64,000 bases of DNA from an uncultured bacterium. GTDB lineage: Bacteria; Bacteroidota; Bacteroidia; Bacteroidales; Marinifilaceae. Within the stretch, counting starts at the first letter, position 1, and the number at the start of each line of letters is the position of its first letter. Of the stretch, positions 40,100-48,351 are shown piece by piece. The notes beneath the pieces were generated by a model. The model was given only the letters and a program-made list of their open reading frames with translations. It had not been told where the DNA came from and did no database searches. Where the stretch lies: contig CAJMSX010000002.1 of NCBI GenBank assembly GCA_905216195.1, forward strand, positions 1-64,000. The letters run 5' to 3'. The position numbers and the translations under genes are program-made.

Positions 40100-40637
40100 C
40101 GACGTGAGAAAAATCGACCTTGCTTCTTCTCTTTTGGCTGCAACTATTTGTCGATGCGAAGTTGGAGCGTAGTCTTCAATAGAGGGAATGAGAACAGCGA
40201 AAAATTGCTTGGAAAATACTCCGAGTACAAGCAAATGAAAGGAAAGAAACATAGTGCAAGCAAAAAAATAGAGAAACGCTTAAATTCGCATTTTTGTTTC
40301 TTGTTTGTTTCTTAATTAAAACCACATATCCTGTAATTGTTTGATTTACAACTGATTAACAGTTGGGTATAAAAGATTTTCCAGATTTCTTCCGAATCTT
40401 CGGTTAGCGCTTTCCGAAATACGATATTTTCCATTTCTCTCGGTTTAAAATTTCTTCCCGGCAGCTTCAACGGCCGTTTGCAACCTCTTCACCTCAAAAG
40501 TTCCATCCGGGAAGCAGGAACATCCTTGGGGATCCCGGCAAATCTCCCGGATCATTCTTTCCTTTCCACAATTATCAAAGAGAAGCGGAGAATAAACTTC
40601 CCGGTTTTATAACCTCTCTCTTTCTCTAAAAAAACAA
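40100..40637. other. probable element-chromosome boundary zone, no gene seen
   Basis: No credible gene on either strand. The last element-type motif is TATAAAAG at 40368-40375; from about 40700 on the content is housekeeping. An attachment-site core should lie in this zone if the element is integrated here, but the other end is outside the window, so no direct repeat can be matched. Confidence 0.4.
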
Positions 40638-40676
40638 GCCGGAAGCAGAGTCATTTCCGATTTCTCTTTTTCCGGC
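40638..40676 (-). terminator. probable purL terminator
   Basis: GCCGGAA (40638-40644) pairs with TTCCGGC (40670-40676), with extra AGAG/CTCT pairing inside; on the minus strand TTGTTTTTTT follows. A second hairpin, GGAGAAA/TTTCTCC, lies at 40701-40718, closer to the stop. Confidence 0.65.
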
Positions 40677-40746
40677 CTGCCCGATGTATTCAGGTAACAC
40701 GGAGAAACTTCTTTCTCCTATTCCGGGGTGTCCAACCCCCGCTGAC

Positions 40747-43700
40747 TTATCTGGTTTTTTCCGCTATCCATTTCCGGGCATTGACGAACGCTTCGATCCA
40801 GGGACTCACTTCATCCCCGGTCCGCTCTTCTGCATAATAAGCCCAATTCCAAGGGAAGAGCGAGCGTTCCAGATGAGGCATCATGGCCAGATGACGGCCG
40901 TCTTTGCTGACAAGGGCTGCCGTAGCGAAGGGCGAGCCGTTGGGATTGGCAGGATATACATCATAGCTGTATTTCAAAGGTATGGCATACTCACTCTCGG
41001 CATAGGGCAAATAAAACTTACCTTCTCCATGAGCAATCCACACTCCCAGCCGGGCTCCGGCCATGGTACGAAACATAACCGATTCGTTCGGTTGTATCGT
41101 CACATTTACAAAACCCGATTCGAATTTATGAGAATCGTTATGCAGCATTTTCGGCATTTCGTCATGCATGGGATAAATCAGTCCCAACTCCACCATCAAC
41201 TGACACCCGTTACAAATCCCCAAACTCAGTGTATCCTCCCGCTTATAGAAGTTTTCCAAAGCCAGACGGGCCTTTTCATTGTATTTAAACGCACCGGCCC
41301 AGCCTCTCGCCGACCCCAATACATCGGAATTGGAAAATCCTCCCACAAAAACGATCATATGGACATCTTCCAGCGTCTCGCGTCCCGAAACCAAATCGGT
41401 CATATGTACGTCCTTTACGTCAAACCCGGCCAAATGCAAAGCCCAAGCCGACTCCCGGTCACACTGACACCCTTTTTCCCGTATGATGGCAGCCCGGATG
41501 CCCGACGGAGCCGTACGGTGAAGCTGAAGCCCCAGATCGGCCAGTTTTCCCGTAAAGTTTTTCGGAAATTGGAATTTCAATTCGCTGTGTTTATAACTGC
41601 CGTACCTTTCCAGAGCCTTCTCTTCTCCGCTCTGATGCCGGTCCAGCAAATAAGAGGTTTTAAACCAAAGGTCGCGTAAGGAAGGAATATCCAAGGTCCA
41701 ACTGGCCTCATCCTTTTTAATATGTAAGCAAGCTGCCTTTCCCGGCTTGCCGATAAAAGCGTAAGCAATACCGGCTCCGTCCAATTCAGCCGCCACTTTT
41801 CGAGCCGCTCCGTCGGGAATTTGGATCAATACCCCCGGATTTTCGGCAAACAAGATCTTAATAATATCTTTCTCCGCCAGGAATGACAAATCTACATTCA
41901 AGCCCAGGCGGTTATCGGCGAAACACATCTCCAGCAAAGCGGTAATCATCCCCCCGGCCGATATATCGTGTCCGGCCAGAATATATCCTTCTTCCACCAG
42001 GCGTTGAATGGCCGTAAACGCTTCTGCAAAATAACGACTGTCTTTAATATCCGGAGTTTCCTTCCCCACTTTATTCAGAACCTGAGCAAAACTGGAACCT
42101 CCCAATTTCAGCTTATCGAAGGAAAAGTCTATATACACGATCTCCGTAGCCGGATCATTTTTCAAGAGCGGAGTCACGATACGACGAACGTCCTTCACTT
42201 CTCCCACTGTAGATATAATCACGGTTCCCGGCGCATATACTTTTTTATCACCGTATTTCTGGGTCATCGAAAGCGAATCCTTACCCGTGGGAATATTAAT
42301 TCCCAATTCGATTGCGAAATCACTGGCTGCCTGGACGGCCTGATATAAACGGGCGTCTTCTCCCGGATTCCGGCAAGGCCACATCCAGTTTGCCGACAAA
42401 GAAACACCTTTCAAACCTTTTTCTATCGGCGCCCATACCAAATTCGTCAATGCTTCGGCAATCGCCAGGCGCGAACCGGCCGGCGCATCGATCATCGCCG
42501 CTACCGGTGCGTGTCCGATAGAAGTAGCGATCCCTTTATGTCCCTCATAATCCATCATCACAGCGGCCACATCGCTCAAAGGCAACTGCAAAGGCCCCAC
42601 GCATTGCTGCCGGGCAATACGCCCCGTTACGGAACGGTCCACTTTATTCGTCAGCCAATCTTTCGCCGCTACGGCTTCAATCTGCAATACCTGCTCGATG
42701 TATTCCTCCAGCTTATCCGCAACATATTCCGGATCGGAATATCTTTCCCCGACCGTCCGGTCTTCCATCAGGGTCCGGGGAGGATTACCGAACATATCTT
42801 TTAATTCCAGGTCTATCGGTTTCTCACCGGTCAGAGCATTTTCAAACGTAAATTTCATATCCCCGGTAGTTTCTCCGATCACATACATCGGAGCCCGTTC
42901 CCGTTCGGATATTTTTTGCAAAGTGGCAACGTCTTTCTCCTTCATCACCAAACCCATCCGCTCCTGAGATTCGTTGCCTACAATCTCCTTCGCCGAGAGA
43001 GTGGGATCACCGACCGGTAATTTCTCCATATGAATCTTACCCCCTGTTTCTTCCACCAGTTCAGACAAGCAATTCAAATGTCCGCCGGCCCCGTGATCAT
43101 GAATAGAGATAACAGGATTCGCTTCGCTTTCAGCCATAGCCCGGATGGCGTTACAAACCCGCTTCTGCATTTCCGGGTTCGAACGTTGTACGGCATTCAA
43201 TTCAATCGCTCCGGCATACACACCGGTGTCCACGGAGGAGACGGCCCCGCCCCCCATGCCGATCCGGTAATTGTCTCCCCCCAGCAACACGACTTTATCG
43301 CCGGCTTCCGGAGTATGTTTCATTGCTTGTTCCCGGTTTCCGTATCCCACCCCACCGGCCTGCATAATCACTTTATCGTATCCGTAAGTGCGGCCGTTTT
43401 CTTCGTGTTCAAAAGTCAGCAAAGAACCGCAAATCAAAGGTTGACCGAACTTATTTCCGAAATCCGAAGCTCCGTTCGATGCCTTGATCAAAATATCTTC
43501 GGGAGTCTGATACAACCATTTCCGGGGATTGATCTTTTCTTCCCATTCCCGGTCGGCCTCCAGGCGGGGATAGGAGGTCATATAGACAGCGGTTCCGACC
43601 AACGGCAACGCTGCTTGTCCTCCGGCTATACGATCCCGGATTTCTCCTCCTGTCCCTGTGGCCGCTCCGTTGAACGGTTCCACGGTAGTAGGAAAATTAT

Positions 43701-44445
43701 GAGTCTCCGCCTTCAGCGAAATCACCGTATCGATTTCCCGGGTTTGGAAAAAATCCGGCTGATCCTGAGTACGGGGCGAAAATTGTACCGCCCTCGGCCC
43801 TTCTATAAAGGCGCAATTATCCTTATAAGCTGAAACAATCCGATTCGGGTTCTCCCGGGAAGTCTTCTTAATCAGTTGAAACAGTGTAGTTTCTTTTTCC
43901 TCTCCATCGATGACGAAAGTTCCGTTGAAAATTTTATGCCGGCAATGTTCGGAATTGACCTGAGAAAATCCGAATACTTCGGAGTCCGTCAACGCCCGCC
44001 CTAATTTCCGGGCAAGTCCTTCCAGATAGGCAATCTCGTCGGGGTTCAAAGCCAGCCCTTCCTGTTGGTTATAGGCACGGATATCCTCGATATACACGAC
44101 CGGATCCGGCTTTCTGTCTATCGTAAAGGTATGCTGGTCTAATCCGTTGTACAATGCCTGCAACATCGGGTCATAGGCCGCTTTTTCATCGGGGGTACGC
44201 ATAAATTCCTCTATACGTAAAATGCCGCTGATTCCCATATTCTGAGTGATTTCAACGGCATTCGTACTCCAGGGAGTAATCATTTCGCGACGGGGCCCGG
44301 TGAAATAACCGTCGAGCGAATCGCTTCTTACCCGTTCGGCTCCGCTGAACAACCATTCCAGCTTACTGACATCAAGAGGATTCTCGGACGCCTGATACTG
44401 TACGGCGTAAACCGTAGCGTCCTTCTGATAAAAAACTATACTCAT
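40747..44445 (-). CDS. purL: phosphoribosylformylglycinamidine synthase, large single-chain type
   Basis: A 1232-residue PurL that converts FGAR, glutamine and ATP to FGAM in purine synthesis. It has the full single-chain layout: N-terminal PurS-like domain, linker, two AIRS-like ATP domains (NSEHCRHKIFNGTF; KAETHNFPTTVEPFNGAATG; GAGGHLNCLSELVEETGG), and a C-terminal class I glutaminase with nucleophile Cys in LGICNGCQLMVELG and a catalytic His/Glu in the ending HGEGKFYLP and PHLERSLFPW regions. Length fits the family (about 1,230-1,300). Single gene, housekeeping codon use, first chromosomal gene beside the element. Confidence 0.98.
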   Translation of the reverse strand: MSIVFYQKDATVYAVQYQASENPLDVSKLEWLFSGAERVRSDSLDGYFTGPRREMITPWSTNAVEITQNMGISGILRIEEFMRTPDEKAAYDPMLQALYNGLDQHTFTIDRKPDPVVYIEDIRAYNQQEGLALNPDEIAYLEGLARKLGRALTDSEVFGFSQVNSEHCRHKIFNGTFVIDGEEKETTLFQLIKKTSRENPNRIVSAYKDNCAFIEGPRAVQFSPRTQDQPDFFQTREIDTVISLKAETHNFPTTVEPFNGAATGTGGEIRDRIAGGQAALPLVGTAVYMTSYPRLEADREWEEKINPRKWLYQTPEDILIKASNGASDFGNKFGQPLICGSLLTFEHEENGRTYGYDKVIMQAGGVGYGNREQAMKHTPEAGDKVVLLGGDNYRIGMGGGAVSSVDTGVYAGAIELNAVQRSNPEMQKRVCNAIRAMAESEANPVISIHDHGAGGHLNCLSELVEETGGKIHMEKLPVGDPTLSAKEIVGNESQERMGLVMKEKDVATLQKISERERAPMYVIGETTGDMKFTFENALTGEKPIDLELKDMFGNPPRTLMEDRTVGERYSDPEYVADKLEEYIEQVLQIEAVAAKDWLTNKVDRSVTGRIARQQCVGPLQLPLSDVAAVMMDYEGHKGIATSIGHAPVAAMIDAPAGSRLAIAEALTNLVWAPIEKGLKGVSLSANWMWPCRNPGEDARLYQAVQAASDFAIELGINIPTGKDSLSMTQKYGDKKVYAPGTVIISTVGEVKDVRRIVTPLLKNDPATEIVYIDFSFDKLKLGGSSFAQVLNKVGKETPDIKDSRYFAEAFTAIQRLVEEGYILAGHDISAGGMITALLEMCFADNRLGLNVDLSFLAEKDIIKILFAENPGVLIQIPDGAARKVAAELDGAGIAYAFIGKPGKAACLHIKKDEASWTLDIPSLRDLWFKTSYLLDRHQSGEEKALERYGSYKHSELKFQFPKNFTGKLADLGLQLHRTAPSGIRAAIIREKGCQCDRESAWALHLAGFDVKDVHMTDLVSGRETLEDVHMIVFVGGFSNSDVLGSARGWAGAFKYNEKARLALENFYKREDTLSLGICNGCQLMVELGLIYPMHDEMPKMLHNDSHKFESGFVNVTIQPNESVMFRTMAGARLGVWIAHGEGKFYLPYAESEYAIPLKYSYDVYPANPNGSPFATAALVSKDGRHLAMMPHLERSLFPWNWAYYAEERTGDEVSPWIEAFVNARKWIAEKTR

Positions 44446-44641
44446 GTTTTATACTAATTTATTTCATGTAAATAGGCATACAAAGATAACTATTTTATGC
44501 CGTAATCTTGCAAAAAACCGAAAATTAAGCGAGAGAATATCCTGGGAGAGAAACGAATAAAACCCCTCCGTAAACAGTCGGTATAGGGGCCCGGATCATT
44601 CAGCAGACATAGGAATGACTATGGGGAAACATGCAAAAAAA

Positions 44642-44667
44642 TATTCCCGGATCAAGACCCGGGAATA
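44642..44667 (-). terminator. terminator of the DnaQ-like gene
   Basis: TATTCCCGG (44642-44650) and CCGGGAATA (44659-44667) are perfect arms seven bases after the stop at 44675, followed on the minus strand by TTTTTTTGC. Confidence 0.85.
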
Positions 44668-44674
44668 ACCGTCA

Positions 44675-45451
44675 TTATTTAAATAATCCGCTGCTGCGTA
44701 ACTTTATTTCAGTGAGAATCTTCTTCGTATACAAAGGAAATTCGCTGTTCAGCATCCAGGCAAAATAGCCCGGTTGTTCCCGAAGCACTTTTTCGACGGG
44801 AATTCCTTTGTTTTTCCCGAAATTGAACACCTCTTCCCCCTTATCGTTATAAACGATAAAGCCGGCGAAATCCACATTTTTATTCTGGGCGGAAAACTTG
44901 CTCAAAAACTCGATATTATTTTCCAGTTGTTCCCCGTAGCGGTCCAACTGCGCCTTCAGCACTTCATAGGTAGCCGTCGTATCGGCCGCAGCCGTATGGG
45001 CATCTTCCAGGCATTTGTCGCAATAAAACCGGTAAGCGGCCGAAAGCGTACGCTGTTCCATTTTATGAAAGATCGTCTGTACATCCACAAATTTTCTTTT
45101 GCGCATGTCGAAATCCACCCCCGCCCGTAAAAATTCTTCCGCTAACAAAGGAATATCGAAACGGTTGGAATTATACCCTCCCAAATCACACCCTTCAATA
45201 TAACGGGCCAGCTCTTTGGCTATATGCTTAAATATGGGGCAATCTTTCACATCTTCGTCATAGATTCCGTGTATGGCGGAAGCCTCTTTAGGAATCGGCA
45301 TTTCCGGATTCACCCGTATCGTTTTTTGTTCTTCATTCCCGTTAGGATGTATTTTTAAAACCGAAATTTCCACAATACGGTCTTTGGCAATATTTACCCC
45401 TGTGGTTTCCAGATCGAAAAAAACAATGGGATTGGCTAAGTTCAATTTCAT
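44675..45451 (-). CDS. DnaQ-like 3'-5' exonuclease (DNA polymerase III epsilon family)
   Basis: A 258-residue protein from the ATG at 45451 (MKLNLANPIVFFDLETTGVN). It has the DEDDh exonuclease motifs: DLE (13-15), NSNRFDIPLL, and DAHTAAADT (HxxxxxD). The C-terminal 90 residues (FAGFIVYNDKGEEVFNFGKN, then YFAWMLNSEFP) form the extra domain typical of Bacteroidetes PolC-type epsilon homologues. It proofreads or trims DNA. It lies 130 bases downstream of dnaN, but a hairpin between them suggests separate transcription. Confidence 0.93.
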   Translation of the reverse strand: MKLNLANPIVFFDLETTGVNIAKDRIVEISVLKIHPNGNEEQKTIRVNPEMPIPKEASAIHGIYDEDVKDCPIFKHIAKELARYIEGCDLGGYNSNRFDIPLLAEEFLRAGVDFDMRKRKFVDVQTIFHKMEQRTLSAAYRFYCDKCLEDAHTAAADTTATYEVLKAQLDRYGEQLENNIEFLSKFSAQNKNVDFAGFIVYNDKGEEVFNFGKNKGIPVEKVLREQPGYFAWMLNSEFPLYTKKILTEIKLRSSGLFK

Positions 45452-45527
45452 TTTATCTATCCATTTGCAACTATAATACAACGATGAAGGCGGCAGGACA
45501 CGGGCCCGCTACCCGGAAAACAAAAAA

Positions 45528-45568
45528 CAGGTTAAAAAATTACCGCAAAACCGTCATCTTTTAACCTG
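45528..45568 (-). terminator. dnaN terminator
   Basis: CAGGTTAAAA (45528-45537) pairs perfectly with TTTTAACCTG (45559-45568), 15 bases beyond the dnaN stop; the minus strand continues with TTTTTTGTTTTCC. Confidence 0.85.
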
Positions 45569-45582
45569 CACAGACTGTATAG

Positions 45583-46707
45583 CTAGACCATCATCGGCAT
45601 CAGCAACATCAACAAATCTTCGTCCTTGTCTTCGTTTTCAAACGGCAGGAACAAACCGGGACGCGTCGGATCGGAAAGTTCCAGTACCACATTTTCCGAT
45701 TCGATATTGGAGAGAATTTCCAACACAAAAGGAGATTTAAAACCGATGGCCATCTCTTCTCCTTCATACTGGCAACTCAGGGTTTCATGTCCCGACATGG
45801 AATAATCCACATCCTGAGCGGAAATGGTCAGCTTACCCGCACTCAGGTCGAATTTAACCAGGTTGCTGGCCTGGTTCGCCATCACGGACACCCTTCTCAA
45901 AGAATTGTACAATTCCTTTTTCTCTATAATGATTTTCTTCGGGTTATTCTGCGGAATTACCGAATTATAATTCGGGAAACGTCCTTCCACCAGAGTAGAG
46001 GTCATTTTATAATCACCGAATACGAAACACGCCATTTTTTCATTAAACGAAATCTTCAGTTCCCCGTCGTCTTTCGGTAAAATATTTTTCAGCATCAAAG
46101 CCGGCTTCTTGGGTAAAATCAAAGAATACTCTCCGTTTTCACTCCGGGCGTCAAAACGTTTATACCTCACCAGTTTATGGGCATCCGAAGCGACGAAGGT
46201 AAAATTATCCTCCTTCATTTCGATCAAGATGCAATTCATAACCGGGCGCAAATCATCATTGGCCGTAGCGAAGATAGATTTAACAATTCCTTCCAGCATC
46301 AAACCGCACTTCGTCTCAAAAACAGTGCTTTCCCCCTCCGGCGCAGCAGGAATCGGATAATCTTCCGCACTCTCCCCCCTTACGGAAAATTCCCCTTTCT
46401 CCGAAATGATCCTCACTTCTCCGGTAGATTCGTTAATCTCAAAAGTCAGCGGTTGCTCCGGAAATTCCTTCAACATATCGAGCAATATCTTGGCGGGTAT
46501 CGTCATCCGGCCTTCTTCTTCCAAACTCTCCAGTTCGATCTTGGCTTCCATCGTGGTTTCCTTATCCGAAGCCGTAGCATACAAAGTCCCGTTTCCCGCT
46601 ACCAACAAAATATTATCCAGAATCGGCTGTACCGGCTTTCCGCCTATCACCTTACTCACCGCTTGAAGACGGATAAGCATAGTATTACTTGATACGACAA
46701 ATTTCAT
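45583..46707 (-). CDS. dnaN: DNA polymerase III beta sliding clamp
   Basis: A 374-residue clamp of three similar domains (start MKFVVSSNTMLIRLQAVSKV; middle RPVMNCILIEMKEDNFTFVA; end ending LLMLLMPMMV, where the conserved MPM hydrophobic end lines the partner-binding pocket). It encircles DNA and tethers polymerases and repair proteins. Length is typical. No dnaA nearby, so this is not the origin region. Single gene unit with its own terminator. Confidence 0.98.
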   Translation of the reverse strand: MKFVVSSNTMLIRLQAVSKVIGGKPVQPILDNILLVAGNGTLYATASDKETTMEAKIELESLEEEGRMTIPAKILLDMLKEFPEQPLTFEINESTGEVRIISEKGEFSVRGESAEDYPIPAAPEGESTVFETKCGLMLEGIVKSIFATANDDLRPVMNCILIEMKEDNFTFVASDAHKLVRYKRFDARSENGEYSLILPKKPALMLKNILPKDDGELKISFNEKMACFVFGDYKMTSTLVEGRFPNYNSVIPQNNPKKIIIEKKELYNSLRRVSVMANQASNLVKFDLSAGKLTISAQDVDYSMSGHETLSCQYEGEEMAIGFKSPFVLEILSNIESENVVLELSDPTRPGLFLPFENEDKDEDLLMLLMPMMV

Positions 46708-46871
46708 ATATTATAATTTTATTATTAGTATTCCTAACTTAAACAAACGCCTAAATTAATGTATTTTTTTCTCCCGTTGAAATTTTAAGGTAAATATTTT
46801 CAAACTGCCGCAGAACGGCGGCGCCTCCGGAGCAAAAAACGGTCTGCCCGCTAAAATTTCCCCAAAATAAT

Positions 46872-46912
46872 AAATCTGCAAAATTTCCGGCTCACGGAAA
46901 TCCTGCAGATTT
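46872..46912 (-). terminator. terminator of the M24 aminopeptidase gene
   Basis: AAATCTGCA (46872-46880) pairs with TGCAGATTT (46904-46912), with an inner stem ATTTCCG/CGGAAAT; on the minus strand ATTATTTTGG follows. Confidence 0.8.
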
Positions 46913-46938
46913 TAGACGTTACAAGAGTTGAAAAAGGA

Positions 46939-48327
46939 CTAACCCATTATGTTTTCGACTTCCTCCACGGTGATAGGTGTGCGTTTATCACCCAGCACCC
47001 GGCAGCCCTCCTCCGTAATCAGCACATCGTCCTCCAGCCGGATACCGCCGAAATCTTTGTAAGTTTCGATTTTATCATAATTCAGGAATTCTTTGTGCAA
47101 TCCCTTTTCTCTCCACTGATCGATCAGGGCCGGAATAAAATAACATCCCGGTTCGTCGGTCACGACAAAACCCGGTTGTAGTTTGCGTCCCATGCGAAGG
47201 GAAGAAGTCCCGAACTGATTGACGGGGCGGATCTCTTCGTCATACCCCACATAGATTTGTCCCAGGTCTTCCATATCGTGCACATCCAATCCCATCATAT
47301 GTCCCAGTCCGTGCGGCATAAAGAGGGCGTGAGCACCCGCAGCGACAGCAGCATCTACGTCCCCTTTCATCAGCCCCAGGTCTTTCAGCCCCTGCGCCAG
47401 CACCCTACATACATCCAGATGTACCGACAGATAAGTGACTCCCGGACGGGAAAGTTCCAAAGCCCGGTTATTGCAGTTCAGGACAATCGTATAAATATCC
47501 TTCTGGCGGGCATCGAACTTTCCGTCTACCGGCACTGTACGGGTAAAATCGGAACAATAATTCATATTATTTTCCGCTCCCGCATCCGTCAGCATCATCC
47601 GTCCCTTCTGCAAAATCTGACTGTGATCGTGATTGTGTAAAGTCTCTCCGTTCTGAGAAAGAATCACCGGAAAAGACACCATGCTTCCGTAAGAAGCTGC
47701 GATGCCCTCGATCAAGCCGGCGATATATTGTTCTTTTACGCCCGAACGGCAATTCCGCATAGCTGTGGTATGCATTTCATAACCGATATTGCAGGCTTTC
47801 GTAATCTCTTCCAGTTCCCCGGGTTCTTTCACAGAACGCAAAGCCACTACAGCCCGGATCAATTCTTCGGAAGCATAATTCCTCAGCATCGAATGGTGAA
47901 TTCCCAGCAAATCTTCCAGCAATTGCATATTGCGGAAACGATAAGGAGGCAGGAAATGGATTTTACGTCCTTCCGAAATAGCCTGTTTCAACATGTCCGC
48001 CAATTTGGCGAAAGGCTTGGTCCGGGTAATGCCCACCCGGGCTCCCAATTCTTTTACCGTAGGCTGGGGGCCCATCCAGATGATATCGTCCATATCGACA
48101 TCATTGCCGAAAAGATATTCTTTACCGGAATCTATATCCACCACCCCGGCAAAACCGGGCAGGTTCAAACCGAAGAAATAAAGGAAAGAGCTATCCTGCC
48201 GGAATTTGTAAGTATTGTCCTTATAATTGGCAGGAGACTCTCCGTTGCCTAAAATCAAAACCAATCCTTCCCATACTCTCTCCTTCAATCCTTCCCTTCT
48301 GTTTTTGTAAACACTTGCTTCAAACAT
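46939..48327 (-). CDS. pepP: Xaa-Pro aminopeptidase (M24B)
   Basis: A 462-residue pita-bread metallopeptidase that removes the first residue from peptides with Pro second. The N-terminal domain (about 1-170) has the family's PGFAGVVDIDSGKEYLF. The five metal ligands are visible: Asp in DAGAENN, Asp in SDFTRT, His in MPHGLGHMMGLDVHD, Glu in TDEPGCYF and Glu in IRLEDDVLI. No signal peptide, so cytoplasmic. It is 24 bases downstream of the C69 dipeptidase gene and may share its mRNA, a natural pairing for peptide recycling. Confidence 0.95.
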   Translation of the reverse strand: MFEASVYKNRREGLKERVWEGLVLILGNGESPANYKDNTYKFRQDSSFLYFFGLNLPGFAGVVDIDSGKEYLFGNDVDMDDIIWMGPQPTVKELGARVGITRTKPFAKLADMLKQAISEGRKIHFLPPYRFRNMQLLEDLLGIHHSMLRNYASEELIRAVVALRSVKEPGELEEITKACNIGYEMHTTAMRNCRSGVKEQYIAGLIEGIAASYGSMVSFPVILSQNGETLHNHDHSQILQKGRMMLTDAGAENNMNYCSDFTRTVPVDGKFDARQKDIYTIVLNCNNRALELSRPGVTYLSVHLDVCRVLAQGLKDLGLMKGDVDAAVAAGAHALFMPHGLGHMMGLDVHDMEDLGQIYVGYDEEIRPVNQFGTSSLRMGRKLQPGFVVTDEPGCYFIPALIDQWREKGLHKEFLNYDKIETYKDFGGIRLEDDVLITEEGCRVLGDKRTPITVEEVENIMG

Positions 48328-48351
48328 ATCTTTACATTTTAAATTATAGAC

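Noticed and set aside
40097..40315. Plus-strand frame of 72 codons near the element boundary
   Set aside because: Low-complexity, Ser/Lys/Phe-rich, no ribosome-binding context, and overlaps repeat-like DNA.
40684..41679. Plus-strand frame of 331 codons opposite purL
   Set aside because: It lies wholly over conserved PurL C-terminal motifs and has no domain of its own.
45583..46707. Chromosomal origin region because of dnaN
   Set aside because: No dnaA, recF or DnaA-box cluster is visible next to dnaN; in Bacteroidales dnaN often lies away from the origin.
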